From NCBI GenBank assembly GCA_034679985.1, contig JAXITR010000004.1, forward strand, positions 1 to 64,000: a DNA stretch of 64,000 bases. The letters are read 5' to 3'. How positions within the stretch are numbered: the stretch's first letter is position 1; every line of letters begins with the position of its first letter. A model generated the notes under the pieces. That model was not told where the DNA came from and ran no database searches. It saw only the letters and a program-made list of their open reading frames with translations. The position numbers and the translations under genes were made by a program. This document shows, in pieces, positions 32,372 to 41,450 of the stretch. The stretch comes from CAMDTE01 sp034679985. GTDB taxonomy: Bacteria; Bacteroidota; Bacteroidia; Flavobacteriales; Schleiferiaceae.

Positions 32372-35300
32372 TTAACGCTTCACCACGCGCAGGGTGGTGC
32401 GGCCCAAGTCCGTGCGCACCTCCATCAAGTAGATGCCGGCAGGCAAGTGGCCCAAATCCAAAGCGGCGCGGTTGGCGTCGGTAGCTGCAGCCAAAACTTC
32501 TTGGCCCAAGGTGTTGTTCAGGCGCAGCGACTTGGTTCCTGCCATCGGCAAGGAAACTTCCACGCGATCCGACGCCGGGTTGGGGTACACACGCACACCA
32601 GCCAAACCGTTTTCGTTCAAGCCGATGGTGTTGCGGTTGCCGGGGCTGCCCACGTCGTTGCCCAGAGAAGCCCAGGCGCCGCGCACGCCAACGGCAGCAT
32701 TGCCCAGCAGAACGGCATTGGCGGTGTCAAACTCAACCGATTTTCCTGCCAGCGTAGAGTTGTAGATGGCGTTGCAGATTTCAACAGCGGTGGCGCTGGT
32801 GTCGTACAGAACGACGGCGTCCGCACTGGAGCTCAGGTTTTGGAAGGCACCGGTCAGTTGGCTGGCCAAGACGATCTGGGTGGAAGGATGCAGGATCCAA
32901 CGGGTGCGGAAAGCCGCTTCGTTGGCGGCGGTTCCGGCCCAAATCACTAGGGCTTCGCCCGGAGCAACGTTGATGCTTGGGAATACAGAGGTTCCGGCCA
33001 CGTTGGTGTTGTCGTCCCACGAGAAACCGGCCAGGTTGATGGCGGTGGTTCCGTAGTTGGTGATTTCAAACCAATCGGGGCTGATGGCGGCGTCCGCGTC
33101 GTTGGAGTTGGCCATGATCTCGGTAACAGCCAGGTCGTAGGTAGGCGGTACGGCCACCACGATGTCTTGGATGTAGCGGGGCAGAAGCTGGTAGCCCGCC
33201 GTAAAAGGAGAGCTGTTGTCAAACTGTCCGCCAATACCGATGACGTCAAAAGTGCCTACTGGTGCGGGCTGGCTGAACAGGTTCACGTCCGCGTCAATGC
33301 GCAATTGGATGGTGTTGGTGCCGTCCGTGATGTCTACGCTGAAACCGCTGCCCGTGTTGGTCCACTGGGTGGGGTTGACGAGCGTTACGTTGTTCATGCG
33401 TACCAAGTCGGATTCTGTTACTTCGCCAATGGTCGTGATGACCTTGGGCGCAGGAAGGGTTGCGTTGGTGCTGATGATCTTGATGGAATCGGCGCGCAAT
33501 TGGCCCAAGCCGTTGAATTGGTCCACTTTACCGATGACGCGAACGACGTCGCCCTCGTTGACGGTGTAGCCGTGGTTGGAGGTAGCTGCGCTGAAGACGC
33601 CAAAGCCTACGCTGCCGTCGTGGATGGTGAAGGCCACGTTGCCGCTGGTTGCGGTTTGGGTGTTGACGCCCAATACGGTTCCAACCAATTTGATTTGCTT
33701 GTTCAAGGAGTCCAGAACACCGGCCGTATTCATGCCGCGCACTTGTGGAATCGTGCGGGTGGGGATGAAGACGTCGTTGTCAATCACCGTGAACGCGTGG
33801 TTGCTGATGCTGCCTACGGTCAAACCGGTGGCGCTCATGATGTTCAAATTGACGGACTCGTTGGCTTCCGTGATGAGGTCGTCCAAAATGTTCACGCTGA
33901 ATTGAACTGTGTCTTCGTTGGCGGGAACGTTGATCGTAAACATGCCAGCAGAAGCTGCAGGGGTGGTGGTGTAGTCCGTGCCGTAGGTCAGGGCGTTGGT
34001 GGCCGGTGCCATGGCGTGGATCATCACGCTGCTTGCGTTGGGGCTTGTGGGGTTGATGTACAACTTCACCGCATTTGTAGTGTTTCCTTCTACCTTTTGG
34101 CTTGCAGCCGTTACGTAGCGAACGGTTGGGACTGTTGCTACTACGGGAATAATGTCCGATGTAGAGCGCGGGAACAACTGGTAGCCGCCGGTAAAGGGGT
34201 TGGAGTTGTCAAACTGACTGCCTACGCCGATCACGTCAAACAAGCCGGTGGGCGCCGTGCTGCCGTAAACGTTTACGTCTGCGTCTACGCGCATCAGGAA
34301 GGTTTGTACGCCGTTGGTAATGTCCACGTTGAAACCACTGCCTGTGTTGGTCCACTGAGCGGCATTCACCAAAGTCATGTTGTTCAAACGGATCAAAACA
34401 GACTCGGTGCTTTCACCCAAGGTAGTTACTACGTTAGGGGTGGGAAGCGTCTGGCCGGTAGCCAAAAGGATGATCGTATCCGGTATGATTTGAGTCAATC
34501 CGTTGAATTGATCCACGGTTCCGCGGATCTCCAGCTGGTGACCCGGAGTGGGGAGGGTGTAGTTGGGCTTGTCTGCGGAGCGGAATACGTTGATGCCGCC
34601 GGTGGCGTCCTGGAGGTAAAAGGAATAGCCGGTGTTGCCGTCAAAATCCGGGGAGGTTACTACGCCGCGGACAATGTGCACTTGGCCGTCGCGGATGGTT
34701 ACTCCGGTAGTGGGGTTGACTTCCGTAGCTACGTTCAAAGGCGTAAGGATGCCCAAGGTGCCCATGGGAACGATGTCTGCCCGCTTGCTGGGCAAGAGTT
34801 GGTAACCCGCATCAAACGGGGTGGTGTTGTCGAACTGGGTGATGGTTCCGTACACGGCAAACATTCCGGTAGGTGCTGGGGAACCGTCGATGTCCGTATC
34901 GTTATCCACACGGAGGACTACGGTTTGCGTGCCGCGCAACAGGTTGACGTTGGCGCTGGAACCGGTGGCGGGCCAGGTGGAGGTGGCGGGAAGGGTCAAG
35001 GAGTCCATGACCACGTAACGACTCTCGCGGGCCTCGGTCAAAGAGGTAATCCGAATGGGGCTGCCAAAATTGCGCGCGGTTTGGATGACGCGGATGGAGT
35101 CAGGAATGATTTCGGTAAGGCCGTTGAACTGGTCCACGATGCCGTATACCTTGAGGGAGTCGCCCACGGCTGGGGCCGTGTAGTTGGTCAAATCCGCCGT
35201 GCGGAAAATGTTCATGCCGGCGGTGCCGTCTTCGATGTAGAAGGAGTATCCGGTGTTGCCGTCGAAGTCAAAACTGTGGACCGTTCCGGTGGTATAGACC

Positions 35301-36256
35301 GTATCGCCGTCTGCCAAGGCAACGCCGCTGGCATCTGTGGTGCGTAGGGTAGACAAGGCCACACGAACGGGTCCGGACGGAGGAGGCGTGGTGTTGCAGG
35401 CACTGCTGGTGTGAGCACCAATGTAGGTGGAGGTGTTCTGCGGGTAGACGTCCCATTCGGTAGCGCCGATGGCCCAATCCAGTTGGCCTTTGCTCACAGT
35501 AGCTTTACGCACTAGAGTAAATTCAGAAGTTGCGCCGGTTCCAACGGTCCAGTTGGTGCCTGGGTCAACCCCTACGATTCCAACGATGTCTAAGGTATCC
35601 GTGTTTTTGAACAGTACCACTGCGTCGTCGCCGTTGTAGAAGGTAATGGTGCTTACGGTGTCTGCTACGGCCAAAAATGCAGCTGCTGCTTGGCTGTTGG
35701 CAATGGTGTACACGCCACCCGCGGGGATGGTAACGTTGGCGGGGAAGGTGAAGCTGTTGGAAACAGTGAGGCCTCCGTTATTGTATGCCTTGATGGAATA
35801 GCCCGCCATGTTCAACGGGGTGGAACGCGGATTGAAGATTTCCAGGGCCTTGTTGTTGCTGGAACCTTCCACGTACTCAGAAATAAACGGCTCGGTACAC
35901 GGCTGGGCAGCTGCGGGCTGCACCGTGATGGTGCCGGTCATGCCCGCGTGTGGATCGCACTGGTAGCTGTAGGTTCCGGGTACGGTAAACGTAAAACTGT
36001 AGGTCCAGTTGCCACCGGCCACGGCGCCGCTGCTGAAGCTTGCGGGGTTGCTGGCAAAAGTGCCTTGCGAACCGTTGACGTTGTGCGCGCCACTGACTTG
36101 GGTCCAGGTCACTTGGTCGCCCACTTGAATGGTCAAGGTGTTGGGTTGGAAGAAGTTGCTGTTGACAGACACGTTGTGCACGGTGGCCTGCAGGGAAACC
36201 ATTCCGCCGATAAAAGCGAGTGCGGTTGCCACCAAAGAGTAGAAGCGTTTTTTCAT
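32372..36256 (-). CDS. Secreted cupredoxin / lamin-tail / OB-repeat protein with T9SS sorting domain
   Basis: A 1294-residue secreted protein with a mosaic layout. Residues 1-24 signal peptide; 25-112 plastocyanin-like domain with a full type 1 copper set (His58, Cys100, His103, Met106); about 118-285 lamin-tail domain (EPFISEYVEGSSNNKALEI); about 316-499, 521-702 and 849-1032 three copies of an OB-type unit, each with FDGNTGYSFYxxD or a similar strand, the phrase DQFNGL and a partner ending FDVIGxGxQFDNSxPF; about 719-832 Calx-beta-like; about 1043-1212 second lamin-tail domain (VTEIMANSNDAD, PDWFEITNYG); about 1219-1294 type A sorting domain (VRVYPNPASDRVEV). Lamin-tail plus OB modules are typical of ExeM-type extracellular nucleases, but no nuclease domain is present here. 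A -7 box five bases before the ATG makes it a single unit next to the nuclease operon. Confidence 0.9.
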   Translation of the reverse strand: MKKRFYSLVATALAFIGGMVSLQATVHNVSVNSNFFQPNTLTIQVGDQVTWTQVSGAHNVNGSQGTFASNPASFSSGAVAGGNWTYSFTFTVPGTYSYQCDPHAGMTGTITVQPAAAQPCTEPFISEYVEGSSNNKALEIFNPRSTPLNMAGYSIKAYNNGGLTVSNSFTFPANVTIPAGGVYTIANSQAAAAFLAVADTVSTITFYNGDDAVVLFKNTDTLDIVGIVGVDPGTNWTVGTGATSEFTLVRKATVSKGQLDWAIGATEWDVYPQNTSTYIGAHTSSACNTTPPPSGPVRVALSTLRTTDASGVALADGDTVYTTGTVHSFDFDGNTGYSFYIEDGTAGMNIFRTADLTNYTAPAVGDSLKVYGIVDQFNGLTEIIPDSIRVIQTARNFGSPIRITSLTEARESRYVVMDSLTLPATSTWPATGSSANVNLLRGTQTVVLRVDNDTDIDGSPAPTGMFAVYGTITQFDNTTPFDAGYQLLPSKRADIVPMGTLGILTPLNVATEVNPTTGVTIRDGQVHIVRGVVTSPDFDGNTGYSFYLQDATGGINVFRSADKPNYTLPTPGHQLEIRGTVDQFNGLTQIIPDTIILLATGQTLPTPNVVTTLGESTESVLIRLNNMTLVNAAQWTNTGSGFNVDITNGVQTFLMRVDADVNVYGSTAPTGLFDVIGVGSQFDNSNPFTGGYQLFPRSTSDIIPVVATVPTVRYVTAASQKVEGNTTNAVKLYINPTSPNASSVMIHAMAPATNALTYGTDYTTTPAASAGMFTINVPANEDTVQFSVNILDDLITEANESVNLNIMSATGLTVGSISNHAFTVIDNDVFIPTRTIPQVRGMNTAGVLDSLNKQIKLVGTVLGVNTQTATSGNVAFTIHDGSVGFGVFSAATSNHGYTVNEGDVVRVIGKVDQFNGLGQLRADSIKIISTNATLPAPKVITTIGEVTESDLVRMNNVTLVNPTQWTNTGSGFSVDITDGTNTIQLRIDADVNLFSQPAPVGTFDVIGIGGQFDNSSPFTAGYQLLPRYIQDIVVAVPPTYDLAVTEIMANSNDADAAISPDWFEITNYGTTAINLAGFSWDDNTNVAGTSVFPSINVAPGEALVIWAGTAANEAAFRTRWILHPSTQIVLASQLTGAFQNLSSSADAVVLYDTSATAVEICNAIYNSTLAGKSVEFDTANAVLLGNAAVGVRGAWASLGNDVGSPGNRNTIGLNENGLAGVRVYPNPASDRVEVSLPMAGTKSLRLNNTLGQEVLAAATDANRAALDLGHLPAGIYLMEVRTDLGRTTLRVVKR

Positions 36257-36261
36257 AATGA

Positions 36262-36269
36262 CAAAGGTA
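36262..36269 (-). promoter_or_regulatory. -7 box (TACCTTTG) of the cupredoxin-LTD gene
   Basis: TACCTTTG ends five bases before the ATG at 36256, predicting a leaderless transcript. No TTG is visible at the expected -33 position. Confidence 0.6.
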
Positions 36270-36334
36270 CGGGTTGCGTTGTTAAAGGGGTGTTAATGTG
36301 TTTTCAATCGTTTGCACGCGTTTGCGCTTGGGGG

Positions 36335-37537
36335 TCAGTCAAAGTCCAAGGTTAATTTGTAGCGAACGATGCGTCCGTTGCCGGCGTCTGCAACATAAAG
36401 GATCTTCTTGTAGTAGGCTGCAGCGCGGGGTTCGTTGAACTGCCCGACGCCGGATCCGGTGCCGCCGAAGGAGGTGACGGCGTAGCGCCGCTCGCCGCTG
36501 GCGGGCGGCGGCGGAACCCCTTCCAATCCGTTGGAAGTGAATTGGTAAATGCTGTCTTTTTCCGAATCCACTACCCAAACATACCGGGTGTTGTCTCCGG
36601 CCATGCACAGGCCCACGGGCTTCCCAAAACGCTGCGGCTTTTGCAGGTAGTTGTTGGTCAGAGAGGGGTCCGGCTGAAACGTCAAAGGACGAAATTCCGC
36701 ACCAAACTCCGATTCTTCAAAAGTGACTCCTTGGATTTGAATGGCTTGGGTTTCAGACAACGAGGTGACCAAGAAATCGTCGCCGGCGTTGGCCGTGATT
36801 TGCGGCGGTTGGCAATAGGTCACCAGGCCAAAGGGCTTTTTGAAGTAGTTGTTGAAGAGGCCGCTGGAGGTGTTGACGGAGACGGAAGTCAACCATTCGT
36901 CTGCCGCAGAAAATTGCAGGACGGCGTCGTCCGGGCCTTGGTTGGCGTTGTTGGCGCTGGGGCCCGTGCGGGTTACGTAGTAGCGGTTGTTTTTGGCCGG
37001 TTGGTTGCTGCCCAAGACCCCAATGGATTCAAAGCGCACCTGAGCGTCGCCCAAGGAAAAGGTGTTTTTGAAGTAGAACGGATGGACGGTTTTGTGCACG
37101 ATTTGGCCGTATTCCAAGCCGTAGTTGGAACCTTGGATCATGCGGATGCGGTAGAGGCAGGCCAGGTCGTAGGTGACGCCGTTGATGGCGGTGTCGTGCG
37201 TGCCCAAGGCCAGGAGGTCAAACCGTCGGTCTTGGCGAACCGCGTGTACGCCGGGAACGGTCAGTCGGCCCAATTCGCGGCCGGCCTCATCCAAGCAAAT
37301 GATTTCTTCGGTGGCCTCGTCCACCACGTAGAGTAATTCGTCAAAGCCCACGCAGAGGTCTACCGGACGAACGAATCCCTTCCATTCGGGCTGGATGGGA
37401 ACGTAGGCGATTTCGCGGATGGTGTAGTCCGGAATGTCAATGAAATCCAAGTCCGTACGGGTGCCAAAGTAGCCTTCGCAACCGGTGAGGAAGAGCAGTG
37501 CCGCAGCACCCAAGGAGAGCAGGAGGGAGCGTTGCAT
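36335..37537 (-). CDS. NHL-repeat-like beta-propeller lipoprotein
   Basis: A 400-residue lipoprotein: signal peptide MQRSLLLSLGAAALLFLTG with Cys20 in the lipobox LTGC. The mature protein has the look of a six-bladed propeller of the NHL type: RPVDLCVGFDELLYVVDEATEEIICLD, KPVGLCMAGDNTRYVWVVDSEKDSIYQF and FNEPRAAAYYKKILYVADAGNGRIVRYKL are recognisable blades. Such propellers mediate protein or ligand binding. It is the last gene of the operon running from 48752, three bases after the PorV/PorQ-like gene, and probably works on the outer membrane with that protein and the TonB-dependent receptor (inference). Confidence 0.82.
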   Translation of the reverse strand: MQRSLLLSLGAAALLFLTGCEGYFGTRTDLDFIDIPDYTIREIAYVPIQPEWKGFVRPVDLCVGFDELLYVVDEATEEIICLDEAGRELGRLTVPGVHAVRQDRRFDLLALGTHDTAINGVTYDLACLYRIRMIQGSNYGLEYGQIVHKTVHPFYFKNTFSLGDAQVRFESIGVLGSNQPAKNNRYYVTRTGPSANNANQGPDDAVLQFSAADEWLTSVSVNTSSGLFNNYFKKPFGLVTYCQPPQITANAGDDFLVTSLSETQAIQIQGVTFEESEFGAEFRPLTFQPDPSLTNNYLQKPQRFGKPVGLCMAGDNTRYVWVVDSEKDSIYQFTSNGLEGVPPPPASGERRYAVTSFGGTGSGVGQFNEPRAAAYYKKILYVADAGNGRIVRYKLTLDFD

Positions 37538-37540
37538 GGA

Positions 37541-38548
37541 TCAGTTTTGAAGCGTTAGGGGCAAACGAAGGCCCACTACAGAAGCCATTCCGGTAAAGGC
37601 GGTGGGGGTGGCGGCGTAGTCCAACCAGATGGCTTGGCGTCCCAGGCGAGCTTTGGCGCTGAGGCCCAACGCGGGCCACGTGCGTCCGGCTACCTGAAGG
37701 GCCAAACCGGAGCGCACCACGAGGCGGTCGTTGGCGGTGTATTCCAAGCCAATGCGGTAGTTTTCGGCGTTGTCGTTGGGGTGGTTGAGTTGAATGCCCA
37801 CGCGCAGGTTTTGCTTGCCGCGTTCCCAGGCGATGCCGTTGACGCCCATGCAAAACTCCGTGGGAAAGGTGTTTTTGTTGAGCCCAGTGACCGGAGTGCG
37901 GTTGAAGAGGCTGGCCAGGAAGTCTCCTTGCAGGGCCGACGACCCCCCAAAGTTGCGCAAGGCCACCGCGAACTGCAGGCCGCGAACGTCCGTGCGGTAC
38001 AAGAATCCCAGGTCTACGCCGGCGGTGGTGTTGCGGTAGTCGCCCACTACTTCGTGAATTCCTTTGAGCACCAAGCCCATGCTGAATTGTTCGCTCAGCC
38101 GGCGTGCTAGGCCCACGCCCAAGCTGGCGTGCGTGCCGTACAGCAGTCGACCGGTTCCTTCCGGTTGAAATTCGGTGCGTTCTTCAAAGGCTCCGGTTTG
38201 CAACACGTTGCCAATCAAGCCGATGCTGGTGGTTTTGTCTTTGGTGGGCAGGGTGAGGGCCAACAGGCTGTGCTGCACGCCGCCGCCCACAAAACCGTTG
38301 CTGAGGGCCAGGCTTCGCTCGTTGACGTCTGAGGCTCCCGCCGGATTTCCGTTCCAGGAGTAGGGGTTGCCCACTTGGGCCGCATGCGCTCCCGCCATGC
38401 CCACGCTGCCCACGTGGAGGTCGTTTTTTAAAAAAGACAGGGCCGAGGCGCCGGCGCGCTCGCCACCGTACGAGGGAAGCAGTTGGGCAGAGGCCGGTGT
38501 GGCCGCGAGCAAGGCGGTGAAAACGGCCAGGAAATAAGCTTTTTTCAT
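37541..38548 (-). CDS. PorV/PorQ family outer-membrane barrel protein
   Basis: A 335-residue FadL-like outer-membrane protein of the PorV/PorQ family. After a signal peptide (MKKAYFLAVFTALLAATPASAQ) it shows ALSFLKNDLHVGSVGMAGAHAAQVGNPYSWNGNPAG, the family's opening (RxxxMGGAxxAxxxxxxxxxxNPAG), and then alternating strands to LRLPLTLQN. PorV and PorQ are T9SS components that handle sorting domains; paralogues are found next to cargo. The gene is the penultimate member of the operon, four bases after the TonB-dependent receptor gene. It may help localise the two large T9SS-type proteins encoded upstream, or act as a channel (inference). Confidence 0.85.
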   Translation of the reverse strand: MKKAYFLAVFTALLAATPASAQLLPSYGGERAGASALSFLKNDLHVGSVGMAGAHAAQVGNPYSWNGNPAGASDVNERSLALSNGFVGGGVQHSLLALTLPTKDKTTSIGLIGNVLQTGAFEERTEFQPEGTGRLLYGTHASLGVGLARRLSEQFSMGLVLKGIHEVVGDYRNTTAGVDLGFLYRTDVRGLQFAVALRNFGGSSALQGDFLASLFNRTPVTGLNKNTFPTEFCMGVNGIAWERGKQNLRVGIQLNHPNDNAENYRIGLEYTANDRLVVRSGLALQVAGRTWPALGLSAKARLGRQAIWLDYAATPTAFTGMASVVGLRLPLTLQN

Positions 38549-38552
38549 GCCG

Positions 38553-41450
38553 TTACAGTTTGAAGGTTACCCCAAAAAGGATTTGACGCGGCGCCGAATA
38601 GCGCGAGGGATCGCGCGGGTCCAGGCCGGATTCCTGCGGTCCGTTGTACTCCGGACGCGGATCGCGCCAGGTGTTGGGTACATCGTCTCCGTATTCGTAG
38701 GCGCGGCCGGTGATGGGGTTCACCACTTGGGAATTGCGGTTATTCAGCACGTTGCGGGCGTCCAGCGTGAAGGTCGCACCGGCGTCGCGCTTTTTGCTGG
38801 GGCGAAGGGTGTAGGACCACTTCAGGTCCGTGTTCCACCACGGCGCGCCAATTTTGGACAGCAATTGGTCGTTCAGCACCTGGAACTGCGGGCGACCCAA
38901 GTCGTTCACGCCTACCAGCAACTGCGGGGTGTAGCGGTAGCCGCTGGTGTAGGAGGACTGTGCAAACAGCTCCATACCGCGCCAAATCCCTTTTTTGGGC
39001 GCCCAAACGGTGCCCACATTGACGTTCCAGGGGCGGTCCCAGGCCAGGAATTGCTCGCGGCTCAGGGCGACCTCTCCGTTTTGTTCGATTTGCAGGGCGC
39101 TCTCCCGGGCGGAGTTGGATTTTCCGCGCGCCACCTGGTAGGCGACGTTGGTGAAAAACCGCAAAGCGGGTGTGGCCTGGGCTTGAAGGCCCAACTCCGC
39201 TCCCTGAACCTTGGCGTAGTCCTGGTTGATGTACATGGTTTTGGCCACCAGTCGGCCCGTCTGGTCCTTCACCAACACGCGGCGGGACACGATGTAGTCG
39301 AACCGATTGTTGTTGTAGGCGGAAAGGGTGATGCCCAGCGATTTGTTCAAGGCGGCCTTGTAGCCCACCTCGTAACTGACGTTCACTTCGGGATCCAGGT
39401 CCGGATTGCCCAAGAAGCTCAAGAAGCTCCGGTCTTGGTAGACGGGGTCCAGACCGGCGTACGAAAAGCGCGGGTGCGGCAGGCGCATGCTGTGGCCGTA
39501 GTTGAAGTACAGCACGTTGTTGGCAGTGACGGGGAAGGACACATTGATGCGCGGCAACAGGCGGGCTTTCCAGCGCAATCCGCCCAGTTGGAGCGTTTTG
39601 TTGAGGTAATCCTCCCGGATTTGCTCCACCACGGGAGCGTCCGGATTGGCGATGGCGTCGTCTGCGAATTTGCCCGGCGCCCAGCCGTTGAGGCGCATGC
39701 CCAAGGTGGCGATGATGCCCTTGTAGGTCAGTTCGTCTTCCGCAAAAAAGGCCATGCGGTGCGGCTTTACGCGCCAGATGTCGTTGCTGGAGCCAATGGA
39801 AACGGACGGGGTGAAGGTTCCGTCTGCCAGCTGGATGGGCGCTCCCACCCACGGACGGGTGACGTCCACCCACTGGTAGGCGTTGTACTGGTATTCGGAT
39901 CCCAAACTGACCTTGTGGACGTTGCCGTCTGGCTTGTAGGTGGCCTTGGCGCGCGCGGTCCATTCCTCTGCGTAGTGGTCGTGCCAAACGGAGGAAATTC
40001 CGTTGTTGTTGACCAAACCGTCTCCCGGACGAACGTACAGAATGCCCGACGGATCGTTGGGGTTGAAAACGCTTACCGGTCCCGTAACGATGTTGTCCTC
40101 GTCCAGGATTTCGTCCACGGTGGGCGCCCGAAACGGCCTACCGTTGGCATCCGCCCGAAGGTTGGTGAACAGCCGGCCCACGCTGACGTTCAATCCCCAC
40201 CGTGCGTTGATCAGGTGGTTCAGGTTCAAGGCGGTCAGGTTGGAGTGGTGCGTATAGGTGGTGGCGTTGTCCAGGTTATTGCTCCGGTTGTATTGGTATC
40301 CGGGGGCCAGGATGGCGTCAAAACCAACGATTTGCAGCGTGCGCGTGTTCTGGTTGATGTTGAGCGAATGCTGGTTGGTGAGGGTCAGTTTGGTGCCGGA
40401 CTTGATCTTCCACGCCATTTTAGCGGTGTGGGTCCAGGAGTTGCTTTGGCGCGGGGCCCAGCGCTCCATGTTGGACGGAAACAAGCTGGATTTCAACTGG
40501 TTGGCCACATTGGGAAAGTAGTCGTCGCTCAGGTTGAGGGTGGCGTCGTTGTACAGCGTGAGTTTTTTCTTGGTGCCCGGAACGGGGAATCCCACAGAAA
40601 CCTCCGCGATGTCCGTGTAGAAACTGGAGGCCCAAGTAGGTTTGCGCAGGTAGTCCCGGGTCAGTCCGCCGGAAATTTCCAACCGGTCCGACGCCTCGCG
40701 AATTTTGGTGTTGATGACGCCGGACGAACCGCCGCCAAACTCCGCCCCGGCACCGCCGGTCAATACGGAAATGCTTTGGATGGAAGAAGACGAAACTTTG
40801 ACGCCAAATCCGGTTCCGGCCAAGGGGTCCGACGCGGAAATGCCGTCCACCAGGTATTCCGTTTCGTAGATCCGCGCGCCGCGGATTTGGAGACCGTCGG
40901 TGGTTTTGATGACCCCCGCCTGCAGCGCCACCACGTCCTCCACGTTGCGCACGTTCATTTGTTGAATTTCTTCGCGCTTGAGGTTCACCTCCGACGCCGC
41001 CTTTTCTAGGTCTACTTGCGCTTTTTGGCCCGTTACCGTCACCGTTTGCAGGGCTTCCGCCTTGGAGGACAAACGCGCGTCGTGGGTGGTGGTTTGGCCC
41101 ACCTTCACCGTAACGGCGTTGTGCACGGCCGTTCCGTAGCCCATCATTTGGTACTTGACGCTGTAATCGCCAGCCGGTATGCGCGCCACAACGTACTGTC
41201 CTTTTCCGTCCGTGACGGCCGCAAAATAGGTTCCCACCACCGTTACCGCCACCCCGGGAAGCGTTTCGCCGGTTTCTTTGTCCATCACCGTGCCGCGTAG
41301 TATGCCCGTTTTGCTGCTGGTTTGTCCCCACAAAGCGGGGTTTGCCACCAGGAGCAGCAGGGCCATGAAAGCCGTGGCCCAGCCCGACATCCGTCCGGAA
41401 GCAGGGCGTTTTGATGCGTGCGAAACCACGATGTTACCAGTTGAAGTCAT
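38553..41450 (-). CDS. TonB-dependent receptor with CarboxypepD_reg-like domain
   Basis: A 965-residue TonB-dependent outer-membrane transporter. Signal peptide to about residue 43 (ANPALWGQ); a carboxypeptidase-regulatory-like domain (48-130; GTVMDKETGETLPGVAVTVVGTYFAAVTDGKGQY); a plug domain (about 150-270; DVVALQAGVIKTTDGLQIRGARIYETEYLVDG, given in outline); then a 22-strand-type barrel ending GRAYEYGDDVPNTWRDPRPEY and PRQILFGVTFKL with a terminal aromatic/aliphatic strand. No SusD-like gene is adjacent, unlike polysaccharide loci. The operon instead encodes a secreted nuclease-type enzyme and OB-fold proteins, so nucleotides, phosphate or a similar product are candidate substrates (inference). 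The ATG at 41450 overlaps the upstream lipoprotein gene by 17 bp. Confidence 0.93.
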   Translation of the reverse strand: MTSTGNIVVSHASKRPASGRMSGWATAFMALLLLVANPALWGQTSSKTGILRGTVMDKETGETLPGVAVTVVGTYFAAVTDGKGQYVVARIPAGDYSVKYQMMGYGTAVHNAVTVKVGQTTTHDARLSSKAEALQTVTVTGQKAQVDLEKAASEVNLKREEIQQMNVRNVEDVVALQAGVIKTTDGLQIRGARIYETEYLVDGISASDPLAGTGFGVKVSSSSIQSISVLTGGAGAEFGGGSSGVINTKIREASDRLEISGGLTRDYLRKPTWASSFYTDIAEVSVGFPVPGTKKKLTLYNDATLNLSDDYFPNVANQLKSSLFPSNMERWAPRQSNSWTHTAKMAWKIKSGTKLTLTNQHSLNINQNTRTLQIVGFDAILAPGYQYNRSNNLDNATTYTHHSNLTALNLNHLINARWGLNVSVGRLFTNLRADANGRPFRAPTVDEILDEDNIVTGPVSVFNPNDPSGILYVRPGDGLVNNNGISSVWHDHYAEEWTARAKATYKPDGNVHKVSLGSEYQYNAYQWVDVTRPWVGAPIQLADGTFTPSVSIGSSNDIWRVKPHRMAFFAEDELTYKGIIATLGMRLNGWAPGKFADDAIANPDAPVVEQIREDYLNKTLQLGGLRWKARLLPRINVSFPVTANNVLYFNYGHSMRLPHPRFSYAGLDPVYQDRSFLSFLGNPDLDPEVNVSYEVGYKAALNKSLGITLSAYNNNRFDYIVSRRVLVKDQTGRLVAKTMYINQDYAKVQGAELGLQAQATPALRFFTNVAYQVARGKSNSARESALQIEQNGEVALSREQFLAWDRPWNVNVGTVWAPKKGIWRGMELFAQSSYTSGYRYTPQLLVGVNDLGRPQFQVLNDQLLSKIGAPWWNTDLKWSYTLRPSKKRDAGATFTLDARNVLNNRNSQVVNPITGRAYEYGDDVPNTWRDPRPEYNGPQESGLDPRDPSRYSAPRQILFGVTFKL

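Noticed and set aside
33167..35347. Open frame of about 726 codons opposite the cupredoxin/lamin-tail gene
   Set aside because: No start context, signal peptide or family pattern; its periodic GDV/DDV wording mirrors the sense-strand repeats.
38547..41009. Open frame of about 820 codons on the plus strand opposite the TonB-dependent receptor
   Set aside because: The receptor strand has a signal peptide, recognisable domains and a proper barrel end; the antisense frame has no recognisable domain and reflects GC-rich codon use.
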